Notes: generated from the sequence alone by a model not told the origin. A DNA stretch of 64,000 bases from Bacillus xiapuensis (GCF_002797355.1 NZ_KZ454939.1:1955828-2019827); one strand, 5' to 3'; positions 1-9,490 are shown, counted from the first letter of the stretch. A program made the numbers and translations.

Positions 1-238
1 GAATAGAGCGGCAAAGCTTCTCCAATTGAGCCGCGCTTAGAGCAGTGGGGGTTCCTCCTCCAACGAATAAGGTATCTATTCGATCCGTCGGGTGCTTTTC
101 CATTGTGTATTGCATCTCAGCTGCCAGCATTTCTAAATACGTCTCCACCGGCTGATTCTTTAAAAAAACTTTGTTAAAGTCACAATAATGACAAATCTGC
201 CGGCAAAAAGGGATATGAATATAAGCGGATCGTATCAT
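1..238 (-). CDS. hemW: Radical SAM heme chaperone HemW, 5' part only
   Basis: Only the first about 79 codons are inside the window; the gene runs off the left edge. The N-terminus contains IHIPFCRQICHYCDF, the CxxxCxxC motif that binds the radical-SAM 4Fe-4S cluster, in the form typical of HemW (formerly called HemN-like). HemW is a heme-binding chaperone rather than a true coproporphyrinogen oxidase, according to work on the family. The ATG at 238 is preceded by AGGAG about 6 bases upstream. It lies downstream of lepA in the same direction, as in B. subtilis, with a terminator-like hairpin between them. Confidence 0.92.
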   Translation of the reverse strand, partial: MIRSAYIHIPFCRQICHYCDFNKVFLKNQPVETYLEMLAAEMQYTMEKHPTDRIDTLFVGGGTPTALSAAQLEKLCRSI

Positions 239-265
239 ATGAAAACTCCTCTATCCTGGTGAAAT

Positions 266-308
266 AACAAGAAAAGGGTCAGCTTCAACGCCTTCCCTTT
301 CCCTTGTT
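266..308 (-). terminator. Terminator-like hairpin between lepA and hemW
   Basis: Inverted repeat with arms AACAAG-AAAAGGG and CCCTTT-CCTTGTT, directly after the lepA stop codon on the minus strand. The run of T is weak, so it may only attenuate transcription into hemW. Confidence 0.5.
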
Positions 309-311
309 AAA

Positions 312-2141
312 TTATTTATTTTGATCATCCATCTTTAAAACAGCCATGAATGCTTCCTGCGGAACTTCAACGGAACCGACCTGCTTCATCCGTTTCTTTC
401 CTTCCTTTTGTTTCTCGAGAAGCTTTCGTTTCCGGGAAATATCTCCGCCGTAACATTTGGCCAATACATTTTTGCCCATGGATTTAATCGTGGAGCGAGC
501 CACGATCTTTTGGCCGATAGCCGCTTGAACCGGCACCTCAAACTGCTGTCTGGGAATCAGTTCCTTTAACTTTTCTACGATGACCTTGCCGCGTTCATAA
601 GCAAAATCACGATGAACGATAAAGCTCAAAGCATCGACTTTTTCACCGTTCAGCAAAATATCCATCTTCACAAGCTTGGAAGGCTGGTAGCCAATTAGCT
701 CATAATCAAAAGAAGCATAGCCCTTCGTATTCGACTTCAGCTGATCAAAAAAGTCGTACACGATTTCCGACAGCGGAATCTCATAAATGACATTCACGCG
801 ATTCTCATCCATATATTGCATGTCAATAAAGTTGCCGCGTTTCCCTTGAGCAAGCTCCATGACCGCTCCAACGAAATCATTTGGCACCATGATAGAAGCC
901 TTAACGTAAGGCTCTTCCACGCTGTCTATCTTCTGAGGATCCGGCATGTTTGATGGGTTATCAACGTGAACTTCCTCCCCGTTTGTCATCCGCACATTAT
1001 AAATTACACTCGGAGCGGTTGTAATTAAATCGATCTTGAATTCGCGCTCAATCCGCTCTTGAATGATTTCCATATGGAGCAATCCAAGAAATCCGCAGCG
1101 GAAGCCAAAGCCGAGAGCCTGTGAGGTCTCCGGTTCAAATTGAAGCGCGGAATCATTTAATTCCAGCTTTTCAAGCGCTTCTCTCAGATCATTAAATTTA
1201 GAGGAATCAATTGGATAGAGTCCGCAATATACCATCGGATTTAATTTGCGGTATCCCGGCAGCGCTTCTTCAGCCGGATTTTCAGCAGAAGTGATCGTAT
1301 CCCCCACTCGGGTATCGCCAACATTTTTTATGGCCGCTGTCAAATACCCAACATCGCCGACAGTCAGCTCAGCACAAGGCGTTGTTTTTGGCGTGAATAC
1401 GCCTATTTCCGTCACTTCAAACTCTTTTCCCGTCGCCATCATCCTCACTTTGTCTCCCACTTTGACAGTGCCGTCTACAATTCGTATATACGCCACTACT
1501 CCGCGGTAAGCATCGTACAGGGAATCAAAAATCAGCGCTTTCAGCGGCGCTTCCGGATCACCGGCAGGAGCCGGCACCTTCTCTACGATTTGCTCCAGTA
1601 TTTCTCCGATCCCAATCCCTGCCTTGGCCGATGCGAGCACAGCCTCCGATGCGTCCAAGCCGATGACATCCTCCACCTCTTGGCGAACGCGCTCCGGTTC
1701 TGCTGCCGGCAAATCAATCTTGTTGATAACAGGCAATATTTCCAAGTCATTATCCAAAGCCAGATACACATTCGCCAGCGTCTGCGCTTCAATACCTTGG
1801 GCAGCATCCACCACCAATATTGCTCCTTCGCAGGCAGCCAAGCTTCGGGAGACTTCGTAGGTGAAATCTACATGTCCCGGCGTGTCAATTAAATGAAAGA
1901 TGTACTCCTGTCCATCCTGCGCTTTATACTTTAATTGTACCGCATTCAATTTAATGGTAATGCCGCGTTCCCGCTCCAGATCCATGGAATCCAAGAGCTG
2001 GCTTTTCATTTCACGGGCTGTTAAGGCATGCGTATATTCTAAAATCCGGTCTGCTAAAGTCGATTTCCCATGGTCAATATGAGCAATAATCGAGAAATTC
2101 CGGATACGCTTTTGTCTAGTTAATCTCTCTTTATGGTCCAT
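312..2141 (-). CDS. lepA: Elongation factor 4 (LepA)
   Basis: Translational GTPase that can back-translocate ribosomes and is linked to ribosome assembly and stress (family knowledge). The sequence shows the G1 motif AHIDHGKST, the G3 [15 protein letters not shown] (G4), the EF4-specific C-terminal domain ([15 protein letters not shown]) and the Lys-rich tail. I start at the ATG at 2141 (609 aa; starts MDHKERL), because an AGGAG lies 11 bases upstream of it inside the longer open frame, which would otherwise begin at 2171. Gene order hemW-lepA-yqxA-spoIIP-gpr is the B. subtilis order. Confidence 0.97.
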   Translation of the reverse strand: MDHKERLTRQKRIRNFSIIAHIDHGKSTLADRILEYTHALTAREMKSQLLDSMDLERERGITIKLNAVQLKYKAQDGQEYIFHLIDTPGHVDFTYEVSRSLAACEGAILVVDAAQGIEAQTLANVYLALDNDLEILPVINKIDLPAAEPERVRQEVEDVIGLDASEAVLASAKAGIGIGEILEQIVEKVPAPAGDPEAPLKALIFDSLYDAYRGVVAYIRIVDGTVKVGDKVRMMATGKEFEVTEIGVFTPKTTPCAELTVGDVGYLTAAIKNVGDTRVGDTITSAENPAEEALPGYRKLNPMVYCGLYPIDSSKFNDLREALEKLELNDSALQFEPETSQALGFGFRCGFLGLLHMEIIQERIEREFKIDLITTAPSVIYNVRMTNGEEVHVDNPSNMPDPQKIDSVEEPYVKASIMVPNDFVGAVMELAQGKRGNFIDMQYMDENRVNVIYEIPLSEIVYDFFDQLKSNTKGYASFDYELIGYQPSKLVKMDILLNGEKVDALSFIVHRDFAYERGKVIVEKLKELIPRQQFEVPVQAAIGQKIVARSTIKSMGKNVLAKCYGGDISRKRKLLEKQKEGKKRMKQVGSVEVPQEAFMAVLKMDDQNK

Positions 2142-2243
2142 ACTTTTCTTCACTCCTGTTAGTCGGCACATGTGTACTAGTCTTGATTATATCAGCCAGA
2201 AATGCAATTGACAATGAACAAGGAAGGAAGGCAATGACCGCCG

Positions 2244-2289
2244 GAGCAAAAAGCAGCCAGACTTCCTGAGATCAAAGCGGAAGTCTGGC
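2244..2289 (-). terminator. Rho-independent terminator after yqxA
   Basis: An 11-bp perfect stem (GCCAGACTTCC / GGAAGTCTGGC) is followed on the minus strand by TGCTTTTTG. It ends the spoIIP-yqxA transcript before lepA. Confidence 0.75.
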
Positions 2290-2302
2290 CAGCTGTAAAC
2301 AG

Positions 2303-2605
2303 CTATCTGTTGAATAAAGCAGCGGTCATCTCCGTTACGGCTTCAGCTAAAGATTGGCCGCCTGCTGAATAGATGTTGGGGGATTGTTCTTTCTCCATTC
2401 TTTCTCTTTTCTCTGTTAAATCCTTTTCTGCTTCCCCGTTTTCAAGCCATGTAAAGGATGGGGGCTTCCTTTGTTCAGAAAGAATGGCAGAATCCGTCCG
2501 ATAGCCGGGAGACTCATCCATCCAATGGTGTTGGAACATACCGATCAGCATCCCCAAAAACAGAACAGAAGCGACTGCATAGGTTTGGAATAAAAAGCGT
2601 TTCAT
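2303..2605 (-). CDS. yqxA: YqxA-like DUF3679 membrane-anchored protein
   Basis: A 100-residue protein with one N-terminal hydrophobic segment (about residues 7-24, YAVASVLFLGMLIGMF) followed by a polar, charged exterior domain. Size, topology and position between spoIIP and lepA match YqxA (DUF3679) of B. subtilis, whose function is not established. It follows spoIIP by 12 bases, so it is probably co-transcribed with spoIIP during sporulation; that is inference from spacing. The ATG at 2605 has a GGAAG ribosome site. Confidence 0.8.
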   Translation of the reverse strand: MKRFLFQTYAVASVLFLGMLIGMFQHHWMDESPGYRTDSAILSEQRKPPSFTWLENGEAEKDLTEKRERMEKEQSPNIYSAGGQSLAEAVTEMTAALFNR

Positions 2606-2617
2606 CGTTCTTCCTTT

Positions 2618-3802
2618 CTAATCGGATGCAGGCCTGGTTTGAACGGATTCCGCTTGCCAGTAATGATCTGCAAACACCTCCGCAAAAGCAGATGCCGTCC
2701 GATTCAGTTCTTCATACGTATTATCCACCCCGCCGAACTCCACAAGGATCGCCTTGCTGGATAAATCCTGGTTAAACTTCCCGTTCGTGTTTTTTCCCTT
2801 TTTCAGAATGACTCCGCGTGAAAGCCCTTTATATTTCTTCTCAAGACGATTATGAAGCTCTGTAGCGAGTTTGACATTTTTCTCGTAATTCGCATGCTCT
2901 CCGCCAATCACAAACGCCAGCTTCGCATACTTCTGACCGCGAATCGCCACGGTCGTAACCGGCTTTCTCTGAGAGTCCCGGTGAATATCAATAAAATACT
3001 GCAAATCGCGGTTGTTGTTCTTGGCAGCACTAAATACCTCCCTTGACGCTTGATACGATTGCCCATAGCTTCTTCCCGATTGATGCAGCCGGTTGACGAT
3101 ATCCGTTTTGTCCAGCGCTGTTCCGATCCCTTTTTCTTCGAGAAGGTCTTGGACCATTTCACCGACCTTCGTGACATTCAGCTTGGAATGATGAGCGGCA
3201 TCCGGAGAAGTTACTCCTTTAAGAAATGGCAAATAGCTCTCTCTCGTATGAGTAAAATACATGAATACCCGCTTCTTCCCGTCGGTATTTAAAGCCGGGG
3301 GCTGGGAAGGCTTGTCCCTTTTTAGATCAGGCGTCTTATCAGCAGCCGGCGCATCGTTGCTCTTCTGCAGCATTTCAGCAGGAGGCTCTGATTCGATCGG
3401 CATGTTGGTGTAATCTGTTCCTTCACCCGCTACGAGAATTTGTCCGTCATAAATAGAAAAACCGGGTATCTCCCGGCCTAAAAAACTGCGCGGGTCCTGA
3501 TAGCGAACATTGGTTGCATAGCGAAAAGCAAATTCGCTTAATGAAGGCGGCCGCACATTCGGCGGCGCGTGAGCGGAAAATATTCTATTTTCCATCATGA
3601 ATAAGTAATAAAGCGCTTCACCGGTTACATGCTCAGCCGCTTCGTTTACAGAGTTAGAAGAAATACGGTAGTTGTAAGTAAACGACGTCAGCAATCCGGC
3701 TATTGAAAACAGCGAAAGGAGAGAGATTATAAAAACCACTGTTCCCTTGATAATCGTTGACAAGTTGATTGAGAAAATATAGTTCGCCTGATTCTCCTTC
3801 AT
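2618..3802 (-). CDS. spoIIP: Stage II sporulation protein P, peptidoglycan amidase/endopeptidase
   Basis: SpoIIP works with SpoIID and SpoIIM in the DMP complex, which degrades septal peptidoglycan to drive engulfment of the forespore. At 394 aa it has a single N-terminal transmembrane segment (about residues 15-37) and the amidase domain, with THTRESY and IDIHRDSQRK carrying the zinc-ligand residues expected of this family. The linker around residues 130-180 is rich in Pro, Glu and Lys. The ATG at 3802 is preceded by AGGGTGGA. It lies downstream of gpr, as in B. subtilis, where it has its own sigma-E promoter; I could not assign a convincing sigma-E site here. Confidence 0.96.
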   Translation of the reverse strand: MKENQANYIFSINLSTIIKGTVVFIISLLSLFSIAGLLTSFTYNYRISSNSVNEAAEHVTGEALYYLFMMENRIFSAHAPPNVRPPSLSEFAFRYATNVRYQDPRSFLGREIPGFSIYDGQILVAGEGTDYTNMPIESEPPAEMLQKSNDAPAADKTPDLKRDKPSQPPALNTDGKKRVFMYFTHTRESYLPFLKGVTSPDAAHHSKLNVTKVGEMVQDLLEEKGIGTALDKTDIVNRLHQSGRSYGQSYQASREVFSAAKNNNRDLQYFIDIHRDSQRKPVTTVAIRGQKYAKLAFVIGGEHANYEKNVKLATELHNRLEKKYKGLSRGVILKKGKNTNGKFNQDLSSKAILVEFGGVDNTYEELNRTASAFAEVFADHYWQAESVQTRPASD

Positions 3803-3871
3803 TGCTCCACCCTTTCTGCTAAAGTCTTGTACTATACTTATGACTTAAGCAAGAAAAGCAGAACTGTCATT

Positions 3872-4978
3872 TTATTTCGTAAAGAAGCCGGCGTTGTCCT
3901 GATCAATCGCTGGGTGGAGAGCCGCATTGATGCCATTGGCCAACAAATTCGCCGTATCCTTGATAAATAAATCGACTTCTTTCGGCGTGACCATTAAATT
4001 ATGCCCCAGCGGAGACAGGACCTCATGAATAAGCTGGCGTTTTTCTGTGTCTTCCAGCATGCCGACCATCCCTAAAAACGAGCGCCGCTTCTCCTCATCC
4101 GGCAAATGCTCCTCCTTCAGCTTTTCCCGTTTGCCAAAAACAAACCCGGCAGGAGAAAGCGCACTTGAAGGCCGCTTTCCCTCCATGATTTCCTTCCCGA
4201 GATGCTTCAAAATAAAATCGATCGTATCACTTGTAATGGACACCGCATCCACCACTGTCGGCACACCGATCGCGATCACCGGGATGCCCAGTATTTTCTC
4301 GCTGATTTCTTTTCTCTTATTGCCCACCCCCGCCCCCGGGTGGATACCCGTGTCAGAAATTTGTACAGTGGCGTTTACCCTTTCAATCGATCTGGAAGCC
4401 AGCGCATCAATCACGATGATAAAGTCAGGCTTTGATTTTTCTACCACACCATGGACAATATCGCCCGTTTCAATTCCCGTTGTTCCCATGACGCCAGGGA
4501 TTAAAGCACTGACTGAGCGATAACCTTCCTCCACCTCATCAGGCTGAAGTTCAAACAAATGTCTCGTTACCATGACCGAATCGCACACGAGCGGCCCGAG
4601 CGCATCCGGCGTAACATCACTATTGCCAAGCCCGATAATTAAACAACTGGCTTCTTTTTGAATGCCTCGGTTCTTTAAATAAGCGGCCAGCTCACGGGCG
4701 AGCACCTTCTCCATTTCATGCTGGCGGGTCGTATCATGGCTGCGAATGCCTTGGGATTCCAGCGTTAAATAATTCCCCGCTTTCTTACCCGTCTCCCTCT
4801 CCCCCTTCTCATCAATCGTGACAGCTGTCACCGTAACTTCACCTACTCGGCGCTCTTGTGTGAAAACCCCCGTCAGCGTTTGCGATTCTTGTAAGCGCTC
4901 CTCCGCCAGCGTCTTCGCTTCGACGGCTAAGTCCGTTCGGACGGCATATACATCTAAATTGATTGATTGCTCCTTCAT
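3872..4978 (-). CDS. gpr: Germination protease Gpr (SASP endopeptidase)
   Basis: Gpr degrades the small acid-soluble spore proteins at germination and is made as a zymogen in the forespore. The 368-aa product carries the propeptide followed by RTDLAVEA; by analogy to B. megaterium, self-cleavage would fall in TD-LA, mimicking the SASP site. Other family motifs are [16 protein letters not shown] and [10 protein letters not shown] use the ATG at 4978 because GATGAGGG lies 7-8 bases upstream, rather than the in-frame start 24 bases earlier. A weak sigma-G-like pair (GAATGA, then CAAACTG) lies about 5000-5040 but is not convincing. Confidence 0.96.
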   Translation of the reverse strand: MKEQSINLDVYAVRTDLAVEAKTLAEERLQESQTLTGVFTQERRVGEVTVTAVTIDEKGERETGKKAGNYLTLESQGIRSHDTTRQHEMEKVLARELAAYLKNRGIQKEASCLIIGLGNSDVTPDALGPLVCDSVMVTRHLFELQPDEVEEGYRSVSALIPGVMGTTGIETGDIVHGVVEKSKPDFIIVIDALASRSIERVNATVQISDTGIHPGAGVGNKRKEISEKILGIPVIAIGVPTVVDAVSITSDTIDFILKHLGKEIMEGKRPSSALSPAGFVFGKREKLKEEHLPDEEKRRSFLGMVGMLEDTEKRQLIHEVLSPLGHNLMVTPKEVDLFIKDTANLLANGINAALHPAIDQDNAGFFTK

Positions 4979-5070
4979 CTTTTTTCCCTCATCCTTTAGC
5001 ATAAATTTTATTCTCAGTTTGCCCGACTGTGTAAAAGTTCATTCCTTGACACAAAATACAAATGTAAGTA

Positions 5071-5099
5071 TTGCATTCTCACGCCCTGTTTGATAGAAT
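5071..5099 (+). promoter_or_regulatory. Sigma-A promoter of rpsT
   Basis: A -35 TTGCAT (5071-5076) and a -10 TAGAAT (5094-5099) are separated by exactly 17 bases. The start point would give a leader of about 70 bases carrying a CGAG/CTCG hairpin before the strong ribosome site GAGGAGGTGA. Confidence 0.7.
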
Positions 5100-5177
5100 A
5101 GCTTTTGTTCTTAATTGTTAAGGAAAAGTGAAATCGAGCACCCAATAGAATCTCGATCGTTTGAGGAGGTGACAGGA

Positions 5178-5432
5178 ATGCCAAATATTAAATCTGCCAT
5201 CAAACGTGTAAAAACTACACAGGATCGTACAGAGCAAAACATCCGCGTAAAGTCAGCTATGCGCACAGCTGTTAAGAAATTTGAAACAGCTGTTGCCAAC
5301 AATGAAGATAACGCGAAAGCACTTTTATCTGATGCAGTAAGCCGCCTTGATAAAGCCGCTGCTAAAGGACTCATCCACAAGAACGCAGCGAGCCGTACAA
5401 AAGGCCGTTTAATGAAAAAATTAAATGCTTAA
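5178..5432 (+). CDS. rpsT: Ribosomal protein S20
   Basis: Small-subunit protein that binds 16S rRNA early in assembly. The 84-aa product is Lys/Arg/Ala-rich and helical, starting [15 protein letters not shown] and ending [10 protein letters not shown], the full S20 length. GAGGAGGTGA sits 7 bases before the ATG at 5178. It is transcribed alone, opposite to gpr and holA, from its own promoter and into a shared bidirectional terminator, which is the usual Bacillus arrangement. Confidence 0.98.
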   Translation: MPNIKSAIKRVKTTQDRTEQNIRVKSAMRTAVKKFETAVANNEDNAKALLSDAVSRLDKAAAKGLIHKNAASRTKGRLMKKLNA

Positions 5433-5437
5433 TGATA

Positions 5438-5472
5438 AAAAAATCCTTCAAGATGGCTTGAAGGATTTTTTT
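5438..5472. terminator. Bidirectional terminator between rpsT and holA
   Basis: AAAAAATCCTTCAAG and CTTGAAGGATTTTTT form a stem with a 4-base loop (ATGG), with A and T runs on both sides. It serves the convergent rpsT and holA genes. Confidence 0.9.
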
Positions 5473-5478
5473 ACTGGC

Positions 5479-6510
5479 TTATCCGTGTTTTCTTATGATG
5501 CTTTGCAGCTTAAACAAGAACATTTCTATAATCATCGGCTTAGCCATGCCGTTTGATTTCATCTGCAAATCACTGTCGGCCAACATCATCATGATGGCGG
5601 AGAGCTGCTCATCCGTAAAACGGCGTGATTGACCAGCAGCCAGCTTAACCCGAAAAGGATGCACTTTCAAATAACCGGCGATCTGCTGCTGTCCATAGCC
5701 TTTTCTCGAAAGTTCTTTCGTCTGATATATCAATCGGAACTGCGAGGCAATTAACGCAAGAATTTTGATCGGTTCCTCGTTTAATTTAAGCAAGTCATAA
5801 TATATCCGAAAGGCCTCCTCCACCTTCCCCGTAACCACGCGATCGACAAGTGAAAAAATGTCCTGTTCAAGCGACCGTGCTGTCAGCTTGATCACCATCT
5901 CCTTCGTAATGCATTTCTCTTCTAGCGCATATAAAGAGAGCTTATCCAACTCAGAGGTAAGCACCATTAGATTAGTGCCGGCAAGGGCTATTAAATGATC
6001 CAGCGCCTCCTCCTCGATCTGAACGTGATTGGAAGCCGCCCGGTCCTTCAGCCACTTTTTCAATTCCTTCTCGCCAAGCTTCTTCGCTTCCAACACTTCC
6101 GCTTGCTTTTTCATCTGTTTCGTCAGCTTCTTCCGCTCATCCAGCTTTTCATAAGGAGCTATAAATACTAGCAGTGTATAAGGTGCCGGATTTTGCAAAT
6201 ACTGCTCAAGCTTTTTTAAATTATGATCGACTTTTTCCTTGGCGCGTTCAGCCGTTAAAAAAAGCGGGTTATGTAAAAACACAAGCTTTCTTTCGCCCAT
6301 GAAAGGAAGCGTTTCTGCTTCTTCAAGTGCCGTTTCTACCGGCGTTTCTTCCAAGTCAAATGACGCAAGGTTAAAGTCCATTTCTTCTTGCGTCAGCGCA
6401 TGGTGAACAAGCTGATGCTTTGTTTCATTGATTAAAAACATTTCATTTCCATACAATAAATAAACAGGGGAAAACTGTTTATTTTTAATCTTCTTCCAAA
6501 TTGGTATCAA
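5479..6510 (-). CDS. holA: DNA polymerase III delta subunit (HolA)
   Basis: Delta is the clamp-loader subunit that opens the sliding clamp. The 343-aa product has the delta N-terminal fold (FSPVYLLYGNEMFLINET), the QDIFSLVDRV segment and the C-terminal collar helices ending LFKLQSIIRKHG. It corresponds to B. subtilis YqeN in length and position. Translation appears to start at a TTG (6510) with GGAGAG 8 bases upstream; no ATG lies nearby in a better position. Confidence 0.93.
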   Translation of the reverse strand: MIPIWKKIKNKQFSPVYLLYGNEMFLINETKHQLVHHALTQEEMDFNLASFDLEETPVETALEEAETLPFMGERKLVFLHNPLFLTAERAKEKVDHNLKKLEQYLQNPAPYTLLVFIAPYEKLDERKKLTKQMKKQAEVLEAKKLGEKELKKWLKDRAASNHVQIEEEALDHLIALAGTNLMVLTSELDKLSLYALEEKCITKEMVIKLTARSLEQDIFSLVDRVVTGKVEEAFRIYYDLLKLNEEPIKILALIASQFRLIYQTKELSRKGYGQQQIAGYLKVHPFRVKLAAGQSRRFTDEQLSAIMMMLADSDLQMKSNGMAKPMIIEMFLFKLQSIIRKHG

Positions 6511-6581
6511 GGGCTTTTCTCTCCATTTTCATGTAATATAATAATGTTAAAAAAGCCAGACCCATTTGACAAGGGGAAACT

Positions 6582-6740
6582 TTGGAAAAAGCTTCCCCTG
6601 TGATCTATATAAACGCCGACAACATTGCCCCGGGAAACAACTTTGCCAGCGGTGATCATCTTACTTCTATTTTCACCGATTCTGGTCATTTTATTGGAGT
6701 TAACTCCTGTCAGCAAAGGAAATTGTCAAGCCGGCTCTAG
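6582..6740 (+). CDS. Possible small ORF (52 aa), unrecognised
   Basis: A TTG-started frame lies upstream of yqzM and in the same direction, with AAGGGG about 4 bases before the start. The product includes VIYINADNIAPGNNFASG, which looks protein-like, but I recognise no family. A 69-residue frame on the opposite strand covers the same DNA, so at most one is real. Treat it as tentative. Confidence 0.25.
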   Translation: MEKASPVIYINADNIAPGNNFASGDHLTSIFTDSGHFIGVNSCQQRKLSSRL

Positions 6741-6790
6741 ATTTTTTAAAAGCGATCATCTATACTAGAATGGAAATAGGAGGGATAGTT

Positions 6791-6925
6791 GTGAACGAAT
6801 TTGAAAAAAGTGTGCAGTCCAAGCGTAACGATGCAGTCGATTCTGCAGTCGGATTTATTGTTTCTTTTGGGTTCTTTGCTACAATGTTTATCATCGCAAC
6901 AGCTATCGACATGATTGGAAAGTAA
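6791..6925 (+). CDS. yqzM: YqzM-like small membrane protein
   Basis: This 44-residue protein starts with a GTG at 6791 preceded by AGGAGGG. It has a polar N-terminus (NEFEKSVQSKRNDAVDS) followed by one hydrophobic helix (about residues 22-42). The sequence closely resembles B. subtilis YqzM, which also lies between holA and comEC on the opposite strand to both. Its function is unknown. A hairpin terminator follows 10 bases after the stop codon. Confidence 0.88.
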   Translation: MNEFEKSVQSKRNDAVDSAVGFIVSFGFFATMFIIATAIDMIGK

Positions 6926-6932
6926 AGTCTTG

Positions 6933-6958
6933 AGCTCGCCTGCTGGCGGGTTTTTTTC
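6933..6958 (+). terminator. Terminator after yqzM
   Basis: Short GC stem (CTCGCC / GGCGGG, loop TGCT) followed by seven T. It separates yqzM from the convergent end of comEC. Confidence 0.8.
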
Positions 6959-6984
6959 TTTTTTTGGCAGCAGCTACTTCCATC

Positions 6985-9279
6985 TTACGGGATATGGGCA
7001 GAAAACGTTCCTTTCCCGCCGCGAAATCGGTACGTGATCTCTCCGTGAATATCCGTTCGGTAAATTTTTATTTGATGCTGCTGCAGCCTTTGGATCACAT
7101 CACGATGAGGGTGGCCGTAGCGGTTTTTTCTTCCGGCGGAGATAATGGCATATTGCGGAGTCGTCTCAGCTAACCATTCCTCTGTCGTGGATGAACGGCT
7201 GCCATGATGGCCGATTTTGATAAAATCCGCGTCGGCGTCGAATTGCTTTATCATCCTCCTTTCACTGTTTTCTTCCGCATCTCCTGTAAATAGCCACTTT
7301 TTTCCGCCTATATAGGCATACAGGACAAGCGAGTCATCGTTTCCTTCATAATGCTTGTCATCCGGTGACAGGAATTGAAAGAAGGAGGAACCTTCCTGCC
7401 AGCTTTCCATGTATGCTGCGTACCGAACAGGAATGTGATGAAGAGCCGCCTGCCTGATTGTCCGGCGCATGACCGCTTTGCTTTCAGATCCCGGACTGAT
7501 TATGATTTCTTTAATGGACATCTCATCAAATAACTCCGCGGCCGCTCCTATATGATCGTAATCACTGTGCGTTAAGATCAGTTTATCAACTCTGGAAATC
7601 CCCCGGCTTTTAAAATAAGGCAGCAGCACATCCTCTCCAATCTGAAAGCTCTTTCGCCGCTTTTGCCATTCTTCTTTATGAAAAGGCAGCAAGCCGCCCG
7701 TATCAATCAAGTAATTCCCCTGGTTGTTTGGAAGCCTAATGAAAATCGCATCCCCTTGTCCGATATCAATAAAGGACACCTCTCCTTCCGGCGCATAGAG
7801 TCTTGCTCCGAGAAGCACAGCAATGGCAGCCATTGTCAGCCAAGCTGCAGGCTTAATACTTTTAGTCTTTTCCCATATAAGAAATGCTCCAGCTGCAGCG
7901 GCCGTGCAAAGAATAAGAAAGAATGGTTCCGGCCGGCCCGTCCGCAACACGGCAAACGGCCAAGTGCTTACTTCCAGAGCAGCGGCATCCACTTGAGCGA
8001 ACAGCAGGCTAAATGGCTTAAGCAAAAATAGAATGGGGGGAAATGGAAAGCTGAGGAGAAAAGTCACGAGAAGAAACGGCAGCACAATAAACGAATAAAA
8101 AGGAACAAAAAATAAATTAGCGATGAACGAATAGAGGGATACTTCAAAGAAATGATACATAAGGATAGGCAAGCCGGCAAGCTGCGCAACGGCCGTGATG
8201 GTAAACATTTTACCGAGAGCAGTGGAGGAAAAGGTGAGAATGGCCGCGGAAGAAAGAATCAATGAAAAGCTGACCATATAAGACAATTGAAATCCAGCTT
8301 GATAAAGCAAACAAGGGTCATAGCATAGCACGAGCAAAAAGCTGAGGCTGAGAGCATCGAGGGGAGTCAGTCGGCGCTGGAGTTTCACCGCCAGTAAGAT
8401 AAAAGCTGCCATTAGCACCGCTCGTACGACAGGGGGAGAGCCTCCGGCAATCAGAGCATAAAGCGGAAGAAAAAACAACAAGACAAGCTGCGCCTGCTCC
8501 TTGATCATGCCGAGCCGAAGCAATACATAATATAAAAATGCGGTCATCAAAGCAACGTGAAGACCGGAAATCGCTAGTAAATGAATAATGCCCAGACGCT
8601 GATAGGCCTTCGTCTGCTCTTCTTCAGCGAGTGACCGGTCTCCGAACAGCAAAGCCGCTGCGGCGGGCTGCAAGCTCACCGGAAAGGTATTCTTAATATG
8701 ACCCATGCCCGCCAAGCGCCATTGACCAATTGTTTGTGCGATCGAACGGTCCGGCTGAGAACAAGCAGACAAGGACCATTTCTCCGGCTTTAACTGCCAA
8801 AAGATATGCTTGGATGCTAAAAATTTGCGGTAATCAAATCCGTTTCGGTTACGCGACTCGGCGGGCCGTTCAAGCGTGCCGGTCATGCGGCAAATGACGC
8901 CCGGGCTCAGCTTCTCCTGCAGCTGCTTTATTTCCTCTTTCACAGCAATCCGGTGCATCAGCTGCAGCCTTTCTCCGTTATTCGCCGTCACCGTTGCGTT
9001 GAAACGATCTCCATCGATCACGGCAGTTTCTTCAAAAGAGACGATCCACTCTTTTTCCTCCCCTGTAAACGAGGAGAACTGATTGCTTTCATGAATCTGA
9101 CCGACGCCAAAAAAGAAAACGGCACTGCCGCAGGCGGCCAGTCTCAAGCTTCCTTTCATCCGGATGCATAAAAAAAGAACGGCCGCGCTGAGAAGCAACC
9201 GGACGCTTGCCAAGGACGGAAGCGCCCAAAGCAATCCTGCCAAAGAAAAAACAGCCAAATAAATGATTTTACCGCGCAT
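6985..9279 (-). CDS. comEC: DNA uptake channel protein ComEC
   Basis: Polytopic membrane protein that forms the transport channel for single-stranded DNA in natural transformation. The 764-aa product has an N-terminal OB-fold domain, the ComEC competence transmembrane domain (about residues 200-480, with HLLAISGLHVAL) and a C-terminal metallo-beta-lactamase-like domain (LTHSDYDHIGAA; IGHHGSRSSTTEEW). All expected motifs are present, so it looks functional. I use the ATG at 9279, with AAGGAGG 4 bases upstream. Unlike B. subtilis, where comEB and comEC nearly abut, about 210 bases separate them here, filled by a structured repeat element. Confidence 0.96.
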   Translation of the reverse strand: MRGKIIYLAVFSLAGLLWALPSLASVRLLLSAAVLFLCIRMKGSLRLAACGSAVFFFGVGQIHESNQFSSFTGEEKEWIVSFEETAVIDGDRFNATVTANNGERLQLMHRIAVKEEIKQLQEKLSPGVICRMTGTLERPAESRNRNGFDYRKFLASKHIFWQLKPEKWSLSACSQPDRSIAQTIGQWRLAGMGHIKNTFPVSLQPAAAALLFGDRSLAEEEQTKAYQRLGIIHLLAISGLHVALMTAFLYYVLLRLGMIKEQAQLVLLFFLPLYALIAGGSPPVVRAVLMAAFILLAVKLQRRLTPLDALSLSFLLVLCYDPCLLYQAGFQLSYMVSFSLILSSAAILTFSSTALGKMFTITAVAQLAGLPILMYHFFEVSLYSFIANLFFVPFYSFIVLPFLLVTFLLSFPFPPILFLLKPFSLLFAQVDAAALEVSTWPFAVLRTGRPEPFFLILCTAAAAGAFLIWEKTKSIKPAAWLTMAAIAVLLGARLYAPEGEVSFIDIGQGDAIFIRLPNNQGNYLIDTGGLLPFHKEEWQKRRKSFQIGEDVLLPYFKSRGISRVDKLILTHSDYDHIGAAAELFDEMSIKEIIISPGSESKAVMRRTIRQAALHHIPVRYAAYMESWQEGSSFFQFLSPDDKHYEGNDDSLVLYAYIGGKKWLFTGDAEENSERRMIKQFDADADFIKIGHHGSRSSTTEEWLAETTPQYAIISAGRKNRYGHPHRDVIQRLQQHQIKIYRTDIHGEITYRFRGGKGTFSAHIP

Positions 9280-9305
9280 ACAGCCTCCTTTTATTCCGCA
9301 TGTAA

Positions 9306-9480
9306 GATGCCGTGAAACTCCGCCTTTACAAAAATGGAGCGGGAGACCACGGCATCTCAATGCCCGATTCGATCAGGCCTGCACGATGCAGGCGGCAAAG
9401 ACGTTGCAACAGAATGTTGCGGTGGAAGTCTTTGTTCTTCTTGTCATCAGCGAGGAATGAAAGGCCCTCCCCGCTGTTTA
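9306..9480 (-). repeat. Structured element copy A, in the leader of comEC
   Basis: Read on the minus strand, the element begins about 10 bases after the comEB stop (AAACAGCGGGG) and runs to just before the comEC ribosome site. It contains a stem CAAAGAC (9434-9428) / GTCTTTG (9402-9396) around an inner hairpin GCAAC-ATTCT-GTTGC, then CCTGCATC, then a long hairpin with arms GATGCCGTG and CACGGCATC (9306-9356). Its first 100 bases align with copy B at 20716-20858 (about 80% over the core) and more loosely with copy C at 19736-19810. Whether it is a mobile repeat or a cis-regulatory RNA cannot be settled from sequence alone. Confidence 0.7.
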
Positions 9481-9490
9481 AAGATCCCCT

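Noticed and set aside
1246-1509. Plus-strand frames antisense to lepA and other long genes
   Set aside because: Typical shadows of highly biased codon use; no ribosome sites or conserved domains.
6507-6716. 69-codon frame on the minus strand overlapping the start of holA
   Set aside because: No ribosome site, no recognisable domain, and it overlaps the holA TTG start; the plus-strand frame in the same DNA is equally weak.
9263-9460. Plus-strand open frames of 65-81 codons across the comEB-comEC gap
   Set aside because: They run through hairpin arms of the repeat and have no start with a ribosome site.
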